Shown one piece after another: positions 63,164 to 63,536 of a stretch of 63,536 nt of DNA (positions within the stretch are counted from its first letter, which is position 1; every line of letters begins with the position of its first letter). A program made the position numbers and the translations under genes. The stretch is taken from positions 1 to 63,536 of the forward strand of contig JACMQW010000059.1 of NCBI GenBank assembly GCA_014376785.1, read 5' to 3'. Under the pieces are notes generated by a model. It searched no databases and was not told the origin of the DNA. It saw only the letters and a program-made list of their open reading frames with translations. This stretch comes from Oligoflexia bacterium. Its GTDB lineage: Bacteria; Bdellovibrionota; UBA1018.

Positions 63164-63536
63164 TTAAAACAAAATTCGAGTTCGGATGCTAGTCGGCAGG
63201 TGCTCGATGGCATCTTTGACAGAGCCCGACACATTCTGATCGAGGTCCATCACCAAGTACCCGATGTCATTATCGGTCGAAAGGACTTGGCCACGAATGT
63301 TTGCATGGAGGTCGGACACGATTTTATTGATGTCACGCAAAACGCCGGGAACGTTTCGGTGGACGTTCAAAATGCGGTGAGCCCCGGGCACGATCATCGG
63401 ATCGATGCGAGGAAAATTTACCGCGGAAGGAGTTGCTCCTTCATTCATAAACCGAATTAAGGAACCCGCGACTTCGATTCCGATATTCGCTTGCGCTTCT
63501 TCGGTCGATCCACCGATGTGCGGAGTGAGAATCACG
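63164..63536 (-). CDS. serA: D-3-phosphoglycerate dehydrogenase, C-terminal part (cut by window edge)
   Basis: The visible 123 residues are the end of SerA: the last catalytic-domain stretch 'LTPHIGGSTEEAQANIG' with the catalytic His, and the C-terminal ACT domain ('VPGVLRDINKIVSDLHANI', 'GYLVMDLDQN') that binds serine for feedback inhibition. The enzyme starts serine synthesis by oxidising 3-phosphoglycerate. This is the E. coli-type arrangement with one ACT domain. The gene continues beyond position 63536. Confidence 0.9.
   Translation of the reverse strand, partial: VILTPHIGGSTEEAQANIGIEVAGSLIRFMNEGATPSAVNFPRIDPMIVPGAHRILNVHRNVPGVLRDINKIVSDLHANIRGQVLSTDNDIGYLVMDLDQNVSGSVKDAIEHLPTSIRTRILF

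Noticed and set aside
1..63536. CRISPR array, prophage or insertion sequence
   Set aside because: No regularly spaced repeats, transposase or integrase-like proteins, terminal inverted repeats or phage structural genes were seen; only short repeats at 35.6 and 43.4 kb.

Overview
The window is a stretch of chromosome from a Gram-negative bacterium. It carries signal peptides, lipoboxes, TolC, RND and other outer-membrane proteins, Lgt and a ribosomal protein gene. The mix of DUF4105/Lnb-type, DUF3015, DUF481 and PCuAC proteins, abundant two-component genes and no phage or insertion-sequence genes suggests the Bdellovibrionota/Oligoflexia part of the former Deltaproteobacteria. That placement is an inference from gene content, not a measured phylogeny.
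Layout. 0-8 kb: a secreted beta-helix/ricin-lectin lipoprotein, a class III cyclase gene with one stop codon, an apparently exported Toprim protein, a methyltransferase and a secreted GH5-like glycosidase. 8-12.4 kb: a leftward operon of an exported divergent SelO-like protein, selD and selU. 12.5-19.4 kb: carbonic anhydrase, an SRPBCC/zinc-dehydrogenase/SDR operon ending in a strong terminator, a BON-MscS remnant, a DEAD-box helicase and a small lipoprotein. 19.4-22.9 kb: uracil-DNA glycosylase, Sco and PCuAC copper chaperones, and canonical SelO. 22.8-36 kb: envelope proteins (lytic transglycosylase, DUF4105, DUF3015, DUF481, Lgt, a zinc protease, PAP2, AI-2E exporter family) mixed with wrecked genes. 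36-45.3 kb: signalling, with a 1158-residue hybrid kinase (CHASE3-GAF-HisKA-HATPase-3xREC), CheR, CheB, YihY and REC, then a decayed OmpR regulator and kinase pair. 45.3-56.6 kb: a second DEAD-box helicase with a structured leader, TolC-like lipoproteins, and a complete metal-type tripartite efflux operon. 56.6-58.3 kb: a cysteine-free stand-alone S4 and a Fur-family regulator facing each other across two operator palindromes. 58.4-63.5 kb: an FAD-linked 2-hydroxyacid dehydrogenase, three poorly known genes (part AT-rich) and the 3' end of serA.
Three themes stand out. First, selenium: SelD and SelU make selenouridine-modified tRNA, and an exported SelO-family protein sits first in the same operon, while true SelO lies 9 kb away next to copper chaperones. 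Second, metal handling: Sco, PCuAC, a heavy-metal RND pump and a Fur-family operator controlling an apparent zinc-free ribosomal paralogue. Third, gene decay: about ten loci are broken by stop codons, frameshifts or deletions, many of them signalling genes, although most genes here are intact.
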